16,904 bases of DNA from positions 1 to 16,904 of the forward strand of contig PITI01000203.1 in NCBI GenBank assembly GCA_004325065.1. The letters run 5' to 3'. The stretch's first letter is position 1. Each line of letters begins with the position of its first letter. Positions 1-7,521 of the stretch are shown here, in pieces. This DNA is from Hamiltosporidium magnivora. Lineage: Eukaryota; Microsporidia; Dubosqiidae. The notes beneath the pieces were generated by a model. It made no database searches. It saw only the letters and a program-made list of their open reading frames with translations, and was not told where the DNA came from. Made by a program: the position numbers and the translations under genes.

Positions 1-638
1 AGATTGACTTTAATAAAATTTCTACTTTTTAATATTTGCATCTTCTGTGAATGCCATAAAAAACATCATCTTTGCAAATTTTTTTTTTGTAAAATAAAAA
101 ATTGAAAATAAATGCATAGATTGTCAAATTCTTCACGATACTCTTTTATTTATTCCCTAAACACATATTTCTGACTCTTATGGCATCAATTGTTATAAAA
201 CAATCAATAATTTGAACATCATACATGGTAGATCGTAAGTGTTTCGAAATGTTTAGCAAATTTTCGCGAAATTTATGTTGATTTTTTACTTATATGTCGC
301 AAATTTGACCCGTGGAAAGTTTAAATAACAGAAAATATTAAAATTAAATGTAAAAAAATACTACATTTGTGATATAAATAATATAAAGAAGGTAAAAATA
401 ACTAAAATTATTTATACTCTAACAAATATTAGAATTTTGTATTGATTAAATAAAAATATTTATTTGATCTTTATTTCATCCATAATTTAAAGATAAATTA
501 GGGAACTTAAAAAAAAATCATTTACACTATATTTAAACTAAATTAAGCCTAATATGTGTCTAATAATACTGAAATATGTTAGATAATATATAAAATTTTA
601 ATATTTCTGATCACTTAAATTTAAATTTGTTACAAAAT
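1..638. other. AT-rich non-coding stretch
   Basis: No open frame of convincing length and no RNA gene is visible on either strand. The stretch is made of A/T runs downstream of the minus-strand gene that ends at 639. The only conspicuous short element is the 10-bp palindrome TTTCGCGAAA at 262-271. AAATTTGTTACAAA at about 625-637, just past the stop codon, is the reverse complement of the core of the tandem array found upstream of the same gene. Confidence 0.6.
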
Positions 639-2210
639 TCATATATTTCGAAGATTTTCATCAAATAAACTACAACTTGGAAAATCATTATATAAAACTC
701 TAAAAATATATCTAATAAACGGTTCTTGAATACAATCTTCAATATAACAATCTATCTCTTTTAAATCACTATAAGATAATTTTAATTTTCTATTTAATCT
801 ATCAAAATACAATTCTCTGAGAGAAATCCATTCTTCAGAATCAAGAAAACTTAATTTTGAATCGAAGAAAACGTAACAATCTAAATTTCTTTCATTTTCA
901 TAATCTGTATTGGTATCGGAATTATTATCATATAAATCTTCTATATTCTTTGTTGAATCAGTTTTTGGCATATTTTTTGTTATCATTTCACATTCATTTT
1001 TTAAATCGAAGAGCAATTCATAAAATTTTATTAGATATGAAGTCATTGGAGGAACAGCTGGAAATTTTTCAAATTCCTTTGCAAGAACTTCTCTTGTCCA
1101 TAATTCTATCCTTTCTATAAAGCAACACTGAAATAAAATGTCATATAATATTTTGGCATTCAGTCCTACGGGGAACATAAAAAAATATCTTACAAAATTA
1201 AAGAAACACATATGGTAGCCAGAATGACCAGAATGTTTAAAAAAGTATTCCACCAGTAATACATGAACCTTCAATGAATATATAACACGTATAAGGGTGT
1301 ATCTTTTACTCAGTAACATTTTAATCATCAACATGATTTCAAAAAAGGAAATCGAACTTTCCAAATTTGTCAAAAAATTTAATTCTTTTTGTTCCAATTT
1401 TTTTTGATAAACCATACAAATCACACAAATTTTCATATTTTTCTTATAAGTTAAAATCAAAGCTAAGATATTGTATAAAACATTTAAAATTCGATAACTT
1501 CGTTGCATCAAAAATAATTCAATTAGAAACATACTTTTATCAGAAATTTCATTCAAAAATCCCACATTTTTCCATTCTTCAATTCTTAGTATTTTATTAC
1601 CAAGTAACATACAACTAACATTCAACACACTAAGTATTATTCTACACGTGTTGTACACTTCTTCTCCCTTTTCTAATCTTTCAAATAAACTTTGTAAAAA
1701 ATCATTTTCTTTCAAAAAAATAAGCCATCTATACAGATTTGTACCTTTCAATTTAAAAGTATTTTTAAAAAGTTCAATTATTTCTTCATGATATATAAAA
1801 TTCATAATTAAACAAAGAAATTCACTACAAATATTCTGTAAAAAATTAAACGGATATTCTTTTACAATAAAAATCATTACTTTGGAATATCCAGTAATAC
1901 TGCTGTTGCAATTCAAACAACATTTTAAAACAAAAAATTTTAAATATTTTGAAATGAAATGTGCATTGAATTTTATATTCAAAGTACACATAATTTTTAT
2001 GATTTGTTGGTACAAATCAGTAAAAGAATAGGCATTTCTAAAATGCCATATCATAACATCGATGTATCTGGAATAAAAATCCATAAGATTTTCATCATTT
2101 GGTGTGTGACAGTAATTTCTGGCACCAAGAATTTTTTCAAAATGATGTTTTCTATCTTCAAATTTTACATAATTTATTAGAAGATCTGCTTTGGTATATT
2201 CATATCTCAT
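639..2210 (-). CDS. SAPS-like (SIT4/PP6 phosphatase-associated) helical-repeat protein, tentative
   Basis: The frame encodes 523 residues from an ATG that follows the motif TTAACCC by a few bases, which supports this start. The protein is almost all alpha-helical, with no signal peptide and no zinc or catalytic motif. Residues ~100-200 follow the order expected in SAPS domains: a helix with S-K-V (109-111), an L-x(3)-NFI helix (133-139), an I-x-ELF helix (144-148), then W162-LIFLKEN and a leucine-rich helix, ending in NTCRIILSVL. Residues ~226-255 and ~318-368 (LLVEYFFKH..., then LYDILFQCCFIERI) also fit the later SAPS helices. Residues ~412-445 form an acidic Asn/Asp-rich linker before the C-terminal helices. 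SAPS proteins are regulatory subunits that bind the Sit4/PP6 catalytic subunit. The match is by pattern only, and another HEAT/ARM-type scaffold is possible. The gene is surely real; its family is uncertain. Confidence 0.5.
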   Translation of the reverse strand: MRYEYTKADLLINYVKFEDRKHHFEKILGARNYCHTPNDENLMDFYSRYIDVMIWHFRNAYSFTDLYQQIIKIMCTLNIKFNAHFISKYLKFFVLKCCLNCNSSITGYSKVMIFIVKEYPFNFLQNICSEFLCLIMNFIYHEEIIELFKNTFKLKGTNLYRWLIFLKENDFLQSLFERLEKGEEVYNTCRIILSVLNVSCMLLGNKILRIEEWKNVGFLNEISDKSMFLIELFLMQRSYRILNVLYNILALILTYKKNMKICVICMVYQKKLEQKELNFLTNLESSISFFEIMLMIKMLLSKRYTLIRVIYSLKVHVLLVEYFFKHSGHSGYHMCFFNFVRYFFMFPVGLNAKILYDILFQCCFIERIELWTREVLAKEFEKFPAVPPMTSYLIKFYELLFDLKNECEMITKNMPKTDSTKNIEDLYDNNSDTNTDYENERNLDCYVFFDSKLSFLDSEEWISLRELYFDRLNRKLKLSYSDLKEIDCYIEDCIQEPFIRYIFRVLYNDFPSCSLFDENLRNI

Positions 2211-2218
2211 AATGGCGT

Positions 2219-2225
2219 GGGTTAA
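2219..2225 (-). promoter_or_regulatory. Microsporidian CCC-type start motif, SAPS-like gene
   Basis: On the minus strand TTAACCC lies 8 bases before the ATG at 2210. The same element recurs in front of five other genes here. In microsporidia, CCC-like signals next to the start codon mark transcription starts that give very short 5' leaders. Confidence 0.6.
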
Positions 2226-2388
2226 TTTGTTTTATTTAAAAGACTTTTTGATTTTTTATAAAAAAATAGATTTTACCATAGAAGTTTCACTCATGAATCT
2301 AATTTATATAAATTTGTTAATTTTTAAATCTTTCATTGGATTCTTAAGTATTTCTGACTTAAAATAAAGACTTTCTGAAAAAATATAT

Positions 2389-2645
2389 TTGTAACAAAAT
2401 TCCTCAACTATTTATAAAATTTTGATAAAATGCTTTTAACACTGAGTTTTATTTAATAAATTTGTAACAAATTTGCTAAAAAAATATATAAAAGTTTGAT
2501 AAAAATGGTTTCAGCCCAAAGTTTTATTATATAAATTTGTAACAAATTTCCTCAACTTTTATAAAATTTTGATAAAATGGTTTTAACACTGAGTTTTATT
2601 TAATAAATTTGTAACAAATTTACTAAAAAAATATAAATTTTTATA
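2389..2645. repeat. Tandem array, ~73-bp units in alternating A-B-A-B order
   Basis: TTGTAACAAA starts at 2389, 2462, 2537 and 2609, giving spacings of 73, 75 and 72. Units 1 and 3 share 'CCTCAACT...TTTAACACTGAG'; units 2 and 4 share 'ctAAAAAAATATA'. The higher-order period is therefore about 147-148 bp and the last unit is incomplete. The array begins 179 bases upstream of the SAPS-like gene's ATG. No reading frame runs through it. Confidence 0.85.
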
Positions 2646-3040
2646 GACTAGAATGAAATAAAAAAGAATTTAAATATATTTTTAAGTTTTATTCGTTTTA
2701 TAAAACTGGAATATAATCCATTGTCTAAAATGTTGATTGTCCCAAAATAAAACATCACAAAGTCTAAAAAAAAATAATTGAAAAAAACATACAAATTTTT
2801 TTTAAAAAATTTTGAAAATTAGTAAAGTATTTTCACATGAAATATAGTGTTTATACTAAGATAATGTATTGATGGTTTAATAATTTAAATAAAAAAAGTA
2901 AATTTTTAATTTTTTGTTTTTTTTTTCGGATTATAAAGATTAATCCTAACTATTATTAATCAAAGACATGACTAATCATGTTTCTTAAAGCAATAAAAAT
3001 GTATTTGAAACTTAATAAATTTCCACAAATTACAATCTTA

Positions 3041-3133
3041 ATTAAATTAACTTTAAATTCTATTTCTTCATTATATTTACACAATTATATTTATAAATTT
3101 TATTACTTAAAATTAATTTAAAGTTAATTTAAT
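3041..3133. repeat. Perfect 19-bp inverted repeat with 55-base loop
   Basis: ATTAAATTAACTTTAAATT at 3041-3059 is exactly the reverse complement of 3115-3133. The sequence between is AT-rich and non-coding. It could form a hairpin in RNA or a cruciform in DNA. No open frame or target-site duplication was seen around it. Low complexity raises the chance of coincidence, but 19 of 19 matched bases is more than usual for this window. Confidence 0.6.
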
Positions 3134-3894
3134 CTTAAAATGAAAACGAATAAATCGAAGAAAAATATGCAAATTGTGTTATTTTGTACGAAGATTGAAA
3201 ACATAAACACCAATCTTGACAAAACTGTAGAATAAAATCGTTTTTATGGCAAGAAACTCTAAGTTATAGCTTTAAAAGTTTCAGCATAGGAATTTAACAT
3301 TTACGAAGTCGAAAGAATAAAAAAAATTTCAAATAAATAACTAAGAATTAATGTCTTTCACAAACTATTTAAGAAAAATAGAAATATAAATTTAAAAAAG
3401 CAATGCGACAAGCAAAAGCTAAAAATATATTTTAATCAAGTGAACTTCCTTTCAGTATGCTCAAATAAGAAAATAAAACTTCTAATAGAATACTTAAATA
3501 GAAAGGCGGATATAATAGAAAAGCTATCTTTAATTCAGAAGATTAACTTAACAAAAATTTATGAATAAAATGTAACTTTATCAATAAATATGTAAAAATG
3601 AAAAATCATTTTTATTTTTGTACCAAATTGAGAATTAAAAAATGTTGAAAGTTTGCAGATTCCTGTATTATATTCGAGATAATTGTTAGTTTATAAATAC
3701 AACATTTATGCTTTATCACAATAAACCCCTGTATGTTTAAAAAAAGATTACCAATATGTTCTACAAATTTCCTTAAAATCATCCAATGAAACAAATCTAT
3801 AAAAGCAAATTTAAATTCTTTAAAAAAGAATTTACAAATTTTTTATGTATTAAATTAAACTAATAATTTGCTATTTCAGGCTAAACTAAATAAC

Positions 3895-4161
3895 ATGCCC
3901 ACGTTATTAGAAAGATTTTATAAGAGAGAAACAGAATTACAGAGTAAAATTTTAATATATCTTATGTTTAGACTCAGTCTATGTAACCAATTATTAATCC
4001 CAAGGATTTCTTCATTCGAAGTATTTACAAAGTGTTTTGAGATTTTTTTTACTGTTTCTTCGTTAACCAACCTTTCTTTAATAAATTATAAGTTTAGTCG
4101 GAATATTAAACTACATTTAAATCGAGAATATTTCACTGAAAAATCTCGAAATGAACTGTAA
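3895..4161 (+). CDS. Possible small hypothetical protein or gene remnant
   Basis: From the first ATG this frame encodes 88 residues. The frame itself is open from about 3859, some 100 codons, which is long for sequence this AT-rich. The product is not recognised. It has a charged start (LLERFYKRETELQSK), a hydrophobic middle and a basic tail, and no motif. There is no AACCC element in front of the ATG, unlike the well-supported genes. The sequence before it (ACTAAT, then CTATTTCAG) resembles a branch point and 3' splice site, but I found no in-frame upstream exon. It could be a decayed gene or chance. Confidence 0.2.
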   Translation: MPTLLERFYKRETELQSKILIYLMFRLSLCNQLLIPRISSFEVFTKCFEIFFTVSSLTNLSLINYKFSRNIKLHLNREYFTEKSRNEL

Positions 4162-4279
4162 ATTAGATTTCTATAATATATAGATTTAAGTAAGCAAGTT
4201 TATATCCAAAACCAATAAAGAATGTTTTTTTCAGACTTGTTTCAACTGATTAAAACAATTTAATTTTATACTGAAAATT

Positions 4280-4990
4280 CAATAGTAGAGAGAGAATAAT
4301 CACATAAAAAAACAATCTACTTGGCAATAAATATGTAAATTGATATAAAAATAATTGTTTGGATTTTTGATAGGATGAAAATTAGATTAAATTTCTGGTT
4401 GATTTATGAGAATTTGTATAAATAGGCAGAAATTTTACAAAATGCCGAAACTTTTTCTAAAAATCTATTTTGTAGTTTTTTATGTAACTAGATTAAAAAC
4501 CAAGACTAAAACTGTAGGTAATTACAATGTAAAAGCATAGAATACAACTTTTATCACACAAGTCAGAAGACTAGCGCCTGAAAGATAGCAAAGCATAAAG
4601 TTTGTAAGCCCAAAAACACCACGTAATAGGCTATATTTGTAGTATGAGATAAAACGTATAGGTAGATCCCATGTAAGTCGTCGAAATATATCTTAGAAGG
4701 AAGTTTATTAGGTTCGGAAAGTGTAGAGACGTGATATATCAGCATATTCTTAAAAGCTCAATGTGTGTTATGTTCTACTTGCATCACATCTTAATAATAG
4801 ATAATAATACAACTCTGGACAACAAATTCCTAATTAAAAAAGTTTTACCCATCTTTTATATGAAAATCTTTGGGATTTAGGTATAGTTGGAGGGTGCCTA
4901 TGGTTATAGGGGTGAAATTATTTTGTTTTAAATTAAGAATGTGTTAATGATATAAAAATAATATAATTAATGTCATTTTATAAAAAATTG
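4280..4990 (+). repeat. Dispersed repeat, copy A (degenerate)
   Basis: This segment aligns along its whole length with copy B (about 7522-8268) in the same orientation. Shared anchors, in order, are: CAATAG at 4280; CAATAAATATGT against CAATGAGTGTGT; GGATTTTTGATAGG against AAATTTTTGATGGG; GCCGAAACTTTTTC against GGCGAAACTTTTTC; ATGTAAAAGCATAGAA; GAAATATATCTTAG; AAGTTTATT; and the 'TTTAGGTAT' and 'GTTAATGATATAAAAA' blocks near the end. Copy A is more AT-rich and more decayed than B. Boundaries are good to roughly 20 bases. I see no terminal inverted repeats or target-site duplication, so the class (solo LTR, non-autonomous element or structured RNA gene) is open. Confidence 0.75.
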
Positions 4991-5361
4991 GAAATTAAAT
5001 TAAACTTGGAATCATAATAAATTATAAATCCCATTAAAATCATAACCCCTGGTTTTAAAGTCAAAAATAATTCTTTTAATAATTTAATTCTTCGTCATTC
5101 AAAATCTTTAATTAAATTATATAATTTGAAAAGTAAGGAAGTAGAAGAATATGCATGAAATCGAGAGACTATTTTAACCCAGAATTTCATTAAATAAATA
5201 TTGAAAAGCAAATAAAATTTCTAGAAAAAATATTAAATTAAAATTTTATTCATTTTTATCCAAAAATTTACTGCTGGCTTATTAAATATTTAAAATAAAA
5301 TATAATTATTTGAGAAAATAAATACAGCAAAATATATTTACACAAATTGTTTCTATATCTT
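4991..5361. other. AT-rich 3' flank, no gene seen
   Basis: This lies between repeat copy A and the stop of the small gene at 5362. There is an isolated TAACCCC at about 5042-5048, but no ATG-initiated frame of useful length follows it. No RNA gene was recognised. Confidence 0.5.
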
Positions 5362-5646
5362 TTAAAGAACGTGTTTTTTCTTACTTTTTACAAAAGAATC
5401 TTTTGCAAGCTCTTCTTTCGAATCTTCTTCGTTTTTAACTTCATTTTTAATGCTTTTAGCTCTTTTACTGCTGAGAAAACTATTTTTGACAAAATTTTTA
5501 TCAAATTTTGTGTCTTTCATAACAAAACCAATACCAACTCTTCGATTTAAAAATCCTTTTACAATATTCTCATTGGTTAAAGGTGGAAAATCTTTAAAAA
5601 CAAATTCAAGTTGTTCTTCTAAAATTTCATCGCTATTTTTTTCCAT
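5362..5646 (-). CDS. Small basic hypothetical protein
   Basis: This frame encodes 94 residues. Its ATG is preceded by TACCC only 4 bases upstream (5651-5657), so the 5' leader is probably almost absent. It starts 57 bases after the stop of the Wee1-like kinase on the same strand, the tightest spacing in the window. The N-terminal half (EEQLEFVFKDFPPL, then VKGFLNRRVGIGFVMKD) looks folded. The C-terminal half is rich in Lys and Glu and ends in KSKKKHVL, which could suit a nucleolar or nucleic-acid-binding protein. It has no cysteines, no signal peptide and no membrane segment. I do not recognise the family. Confidence 0.75.
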   Translation of the reverse strand: MEKNSDEILEEQLEFVFKDFPPLTNENIVKGFLNRRVGIGFVMKDTKFDKNFVKNSFLSSKRAKSIKNEVKNEEDSKEELAKDSFVKSKKKHVL

Positions 5647-5650
5647 GGAA

Positions 5651-5657
5651 GGGTATA
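5651..5657 (-). promoter_or_regulatory. CCC-type start motif, small basic protein gene
   Basis: On the minus strand TATACCC ends 4 bases before the ATG at 5646. It is the only one of the six motifs with T-A-C-C-C rather than A-A-C-C-C. Confidence 0.5.
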
Positions 5658-5703
5658 AAAATTTACAATTTAAATTCTTTGAAATTAAAAAAAACGTATT
5701 TCT

Positions 5704-7233
5704 TTAAACATCATTGACATTTTTATGCTCATCAAATATTTTAACAATTTCTTCTGCGGATGGTCTTAATTTATATTCTTTATCAATCATTTGTACAACC
5801 ATTCTTCTTTCCCATCCAGACAATCCAGCTAATTTCAAACCATAAAAATTATTATTTCGTAATCTGCTCCAAGTAATACCACCATCAGGCAAAACAATAC
5901 CACGAAGAATTTCTAAATAAATTAAACCAAAACTGTAAATGTCACTTGAACAAACACCAATACCATCCAATGTTTCAGGTGCCATATATTTCTTATCTCC
6001 ATCTTCTTCTACAGAAGAATCTTCATATTTTGAAATATTGAAATCACCAACCTTAAAAATATATTTATCTGAGAAAAACTCGGTGTTCATTTTTGAAAAA
6101 AAAATTTCTTTTTCCTCCTGAAAATCCAAAATTCCATTTTCATTAAAATCTGTGATTTCTTGTTCTAAAAATGAATTTAAATTTCCTTTAAGAAAAATAT
6201 TTTCCGGTTTCAAATCTCCATGTACAATAGAAAGCCCATGCATAAATTTTAAAGCACTTCCAACTTCAATCATAATTTTATGTACAATTTCAGCAACAAA
6301 ATTTGATTTCTTATCACAATAAACATAATTTATAAAATCTCTTAAACTTCCTAAATTACAATATTCTGTCTCAATAAACAACGTACTATCCACTTCATAA
6401 GCAGAAATTATACTTATAATATTTTCACAATACAAAAGTTCATATAAAATTTTCACTTCCATTAATTTTGCAAGTCTGTCTGTCTCTCCAGAATATTTTC
6501 TCAAATATTTTTTTATGCAAGAAAAATTTAAATTATTTTTTAAATTTTCATTAGAAAAAGATTCCCCATTGTTAACACCCAGAACAACACTACTATCAAT
6601 AAAAGAGCTGTCCATATATTTAACACCCTTTATTTTCCTATTATAATTTCCCCTATTATAACGTGTTTTACTCTTCCTTGGAACACTTTTACTGCAAATA
6701 AAAGGGTTGTCGTCTAAAAAAGAAAAATCATTTTTTTTACAAATTTTTGCATTAATTTTCAGGGGTTCCACTTTCAATGGCTCCTCACTATTTTTTCTTT
6801 TACAATATTTTTTAGTAAAAGAAGATGGGTCTGTAGAAGGTGTCATAACAGAAGAATCGAAAATTCTTTGAACACAAAAAACTTCACTAAAATCTCCTTC
6901 GCCTATTTTTTTATGAAAAATGAATTTTTCCTCAATCGAATTTATTTGTAAATTTAAGAAATTTAAGGAACCATTAAAATATAAAATTTGACAATTTTTT
7001 TGTTTGGAAAATCTGTGCGGAGTATAAAAAGGCGTGGTAGAATTACTGGTATGTTCGTTAATGTCACTTGATGTCAGTTCTGTTACATCCAGTGATTGTA
7101 CGTTTCTATTTAATTGAAAAGATGGAATACTTATTGAATGGTGGCGAAATGCCTGCTTTTTTGAAGGTGTTTTCGGCGTAGAAAAAGATTCGGTGTGCTC
7201 AGACTTTAAATGGTATAGTTTTTCCCTTGCCAT
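5704..7233 (-). CDS. WEE1: Wee1-like protein kinase
   Basis: The 509-residue product has a disordered N-terminal ~95 residues and a kinase domain at ~102-500. Visible motifs are: Gly-loop GEGDFSEVF (111-119); beta-3 lysine in CIKK (K241); likely helix-C glutamate E259; LFIETEYCNLGSL (285-297); catalytic loop HGDLKPEN (338-345); DFN (397-399) in place of DFG; EEDGDKKYMAPE (409-420); DIYSFGL; and LPDGGITWSRLR. The Gly-loop with FSEVF, the ExCxxGSL strand, the GDxxYxAPE activation segment and the LP-G-W-LR segment are Wee1-family features. Wee1/Swe1 kinases phosphorylate the inhibitory tyrosine of Cdk1 in the nucleus. Two inserts stand out: ~120 residues between the Gly-loop and K241, and ~40 between the catalytic loop and DFN. 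The N-terminus has CDK-type sites T22-P-S-K and T71-P-H-R. The start follows a CCAACCCC motif. Family is confident; activity is less certain. Confidence 0.87.
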   Translation of the reverse strand: MAREKLYHLKSEHTESFSTPKTPSKKQAFRHHSISIPSFQLNRNVQSLDVTELTSSDINEHTSNSTTPFYTPHRFSKQKNCQILYFNGSLNFLNLQINSIEEKFIFHKKIGEGDFSEVFCVQRIFDSSVMTPSTDPSSFTKKYCKRKNSEEPLKVEPLKINAKICKKNDFSFLDDNPFICSKSVPRKSKTRYNRGNYNRKIKGVKYMDSSFIDSSVVLGVNNGESFSNENLKNNLNFSCIKKYLRKYSGETDRLAKLMEVKILYELLYCENIISIISAYEVDSTLFIETEYCNLGSLRDFINYVYCDKKSNFVAEIVHKIMIEVGSALKFMHGLSIVHGDLKPENIFLKGNLNSFLEQEITDFNENGILDFQEEKEIFFSKMNTEFFSDKYIFKVGDFNISKYEDSSVEEDGDKKYMAPETLDGIGVCSSDIYSFGLIYLEILRGIVLPDGGITWSRLRNNNFYGLKLAGLSGWERRMVVQMIDKEYKLRPSAEEIVKIFDEHKNVNDV

Positions 7234-7242
7234 ATAAAAGAA

Positions 7243-7250
7243 GGGGTTGG
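7243..7250 (-). promoter_or_regulatory. CCC-type start motif, Wee1-like kinase gene
   Basis: CCAACCCC on the minus strand ends 9 bases before the ATG at 7233. An earlier out-of-frame ATG at 7253 lies just upstream of the motif. If transcription starts at or after the CCC, as is usual in microsporidia, that ATG would not be in the mRNA. Confidence 0.6.
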
Positions 7251-7253
7251 CAT

Positions 7254-7521
7254 GAAATACACTTTAAGGGTGAATAAGTCCAAATAAAAAATAATTAATT
7301 TTATTTAAATTAAAAAAAAAGCATGAAAGTAAAAGAAGGGTAGGAAGGAAGAAGGAAAAATAATCTAACAGACGTTAAAAAAAATGTGAAGAAATAGAAA
7401 GTCCTTACTTGTAATTTACGAAATACAAAAAGAATTTTTGTTCTCATTTTTAAGGCAAATCAAATCTCAATACATTCGAACAAATAACAAAAAAAACCTT
7501 TAAAATTTATATTTAATAAAA
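7254..7521. other. Upstream region of the kinase gene
   Basis: There is a purine run on the plus strand (about 7329-7360, GAAGGGTAGGAAGGAAGAAGG), which is a pyrimidine tract on the gene's own strand. A second CCC-containing element (minus-strand CACCCTTAAAG) lies near 7262-7272. No gene is seen. Confidence 0.45.

Larger units (their letters stand above)
2646..4279. other. AT-rich non-coding stretch
   Basis: Apart from the inverted repeat at 3041-3133 and the weak ORF at 3895-4161, nothing with coding character is visible on either strand. CAATAAATATGTAAA near 3583-3597 matches the start of repeat copy A (about 4325-4339), but the similarity does not continue, so I do not count it as a copy. 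Confidence 0.5.

Noticed and set aside
3580..3610. Fourth copy of the dispersed repeat
   Set aside because: Only about 15 bases match the start of copy A; the alignment does not extend.
3724..3791. Short ORF directly after AAACCCCTGT at about 3732
   Set aside because: It has the right motif spacing but ends after 18 codons with no continuation.
3705..4161. Spliced gene with GTATGT (about 3730) as 5' splice site and CTATTTCAG (ending about 3880) as 3' splice site
   Set aside because: Joining the exons from the nearest upstream ATG puts the second exon in the wrong frame and stops after a few codons.
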